The notes beneath the pieces were generated by a model that ran no database searches, was not told where the DNA came from, and saw only the letters and a program-made list of their open reading frames with translations. Made by a program: the position numbers and the translations under genes. Positions 63,715-64,000 of a DNA stretch of 64,000 nucleotides are shown piece after piece. The DNA is from Malachius bipustulatus. Taxonomy: Eukaryota; Arthropoda; Insecta; Coleoptera; Melyridae. Position 1 is the stretch's first letter. Every line of letters begins with the position of its first letter. The DNA lies in assembly GCA_910589415.1 (NCBI GenBank), contig OU342636.1, positions 4,508,437 through 4,572,436 on the forward strand, given 5' to 3'.

Positions 63715-64000
63715 CATTTTCTGAACGGCGACACATTTGCCCTAATGGTATGGTGAAGACAAGAGATATCGATGTATCAATGGTTATTTCCATCTCATCA
63801 GTCTGACACATCACCACCATCAGAGGAGTGTGCCGATCAGAAAGAAAATCAAAGCATTTAAGCAAACGTTTTGTCGGAAACATAGTGACTTGCAAGGCAA
63901 ATGCCATCTGACGACTGAAAAGTATACAACTTTCAATATGTCATCAGACATATTGACATATCATTATCATACCATTAGGGCAAATGTGTCGTTCAGAAAC
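63715..64000. repeat. inverted repeat reaching the window edge
   Basis: TTTCTGAACGGCGACACATT and CTAATGGTATG at 63718-63758 match in inverse 63966-64000. Probably a MITE whose right limit is outside or just at the edge. Confidence 0.65.

Overview
This is AT-rich, repeat-dense animal DNA, almost certainly from an insect. The evidence is GT-AG introns, a two-HMG-box TFAM gene, mariner, hAT-like, piggyBac-like, copia, BEL and Penelope-like elements, TAAATAAA-type retroposon tails and many short TA-flanked elements that start CAGGGTG. The order is not certain. There is no bacterial, CRISPR or rRNA content.

Host genes are few. (1) TFAM (mitochondrial transcription factor A, + strand) has three exons, 20303-20370, 20445-20820 and 41719-42102. 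The 20.9-kb second intron holds most of the middle of the window. (2) A 20-finger C2H2 zinc-finger protein (60823-62754, - strand) is a single intact exon with a three-finger higher-order repeat. (3) A short THAP-domain gene (52415-53494, - strand) looks damaged: it has a frameshift, a missing zinc ligand and a tandem duplication that fuses two exons.

Layout. 1-5.3 kb: a minus-strand non-LTR retrotransposon (PHD/coiled-coil/zinc-knuckle ORF1 plus the endonuclease start of ORF2) broken by a foldback element, a TA element that itself holds a piggyBac-like element, and a 148-bp MITE. 7.7-11.8 kb: a mariner-type (DUF4817/DDE) transposase pseudogene split by a 2.6-kb inverted-repeat element that contains a satellite-bearing foldback and a palindromic MITE. 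13.1-19.7 kb: a copia element with indistinguishable LTRs and a 5-bp target duplication, disabled by a 1.7-kb MITE in gag and a pol frameshift. 20-42 kb: TFAM with intronic hAT-like elements, LTR-element debris, an array of seven conserved-loop hairpins, Penelope-like reverse transcriptase pieces, an intact 6.9-kb BEL element and a Mutator-like element with a 9-bp target duplication. 42.8-48.3 kb: pieces of a non-LTR reverse transcriptase separated by nested TA elements, one of which carries a mariner with a broken transposase. 49.2-49.7 kb: a small hairpin insertion with a 13-bp target duplication whose loop holds a hammerhead ribozyme. 50-60 kb: palindromic MITEs, the THAP locus and another reverse transcriptase fragment. 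60.8-62.8 kb: the zinc-finger gene.

The points most worth a second look are the hammerhead ribozyme at 49453-49494 and the array of seven stem-loops at 26143-26491, whose stems differ but stay paired while the 7-nt loop stays TCARTWC. Target duplications and reading frames were read by eye. Family names above superfamily level are from recognition of motifs, not from a search.
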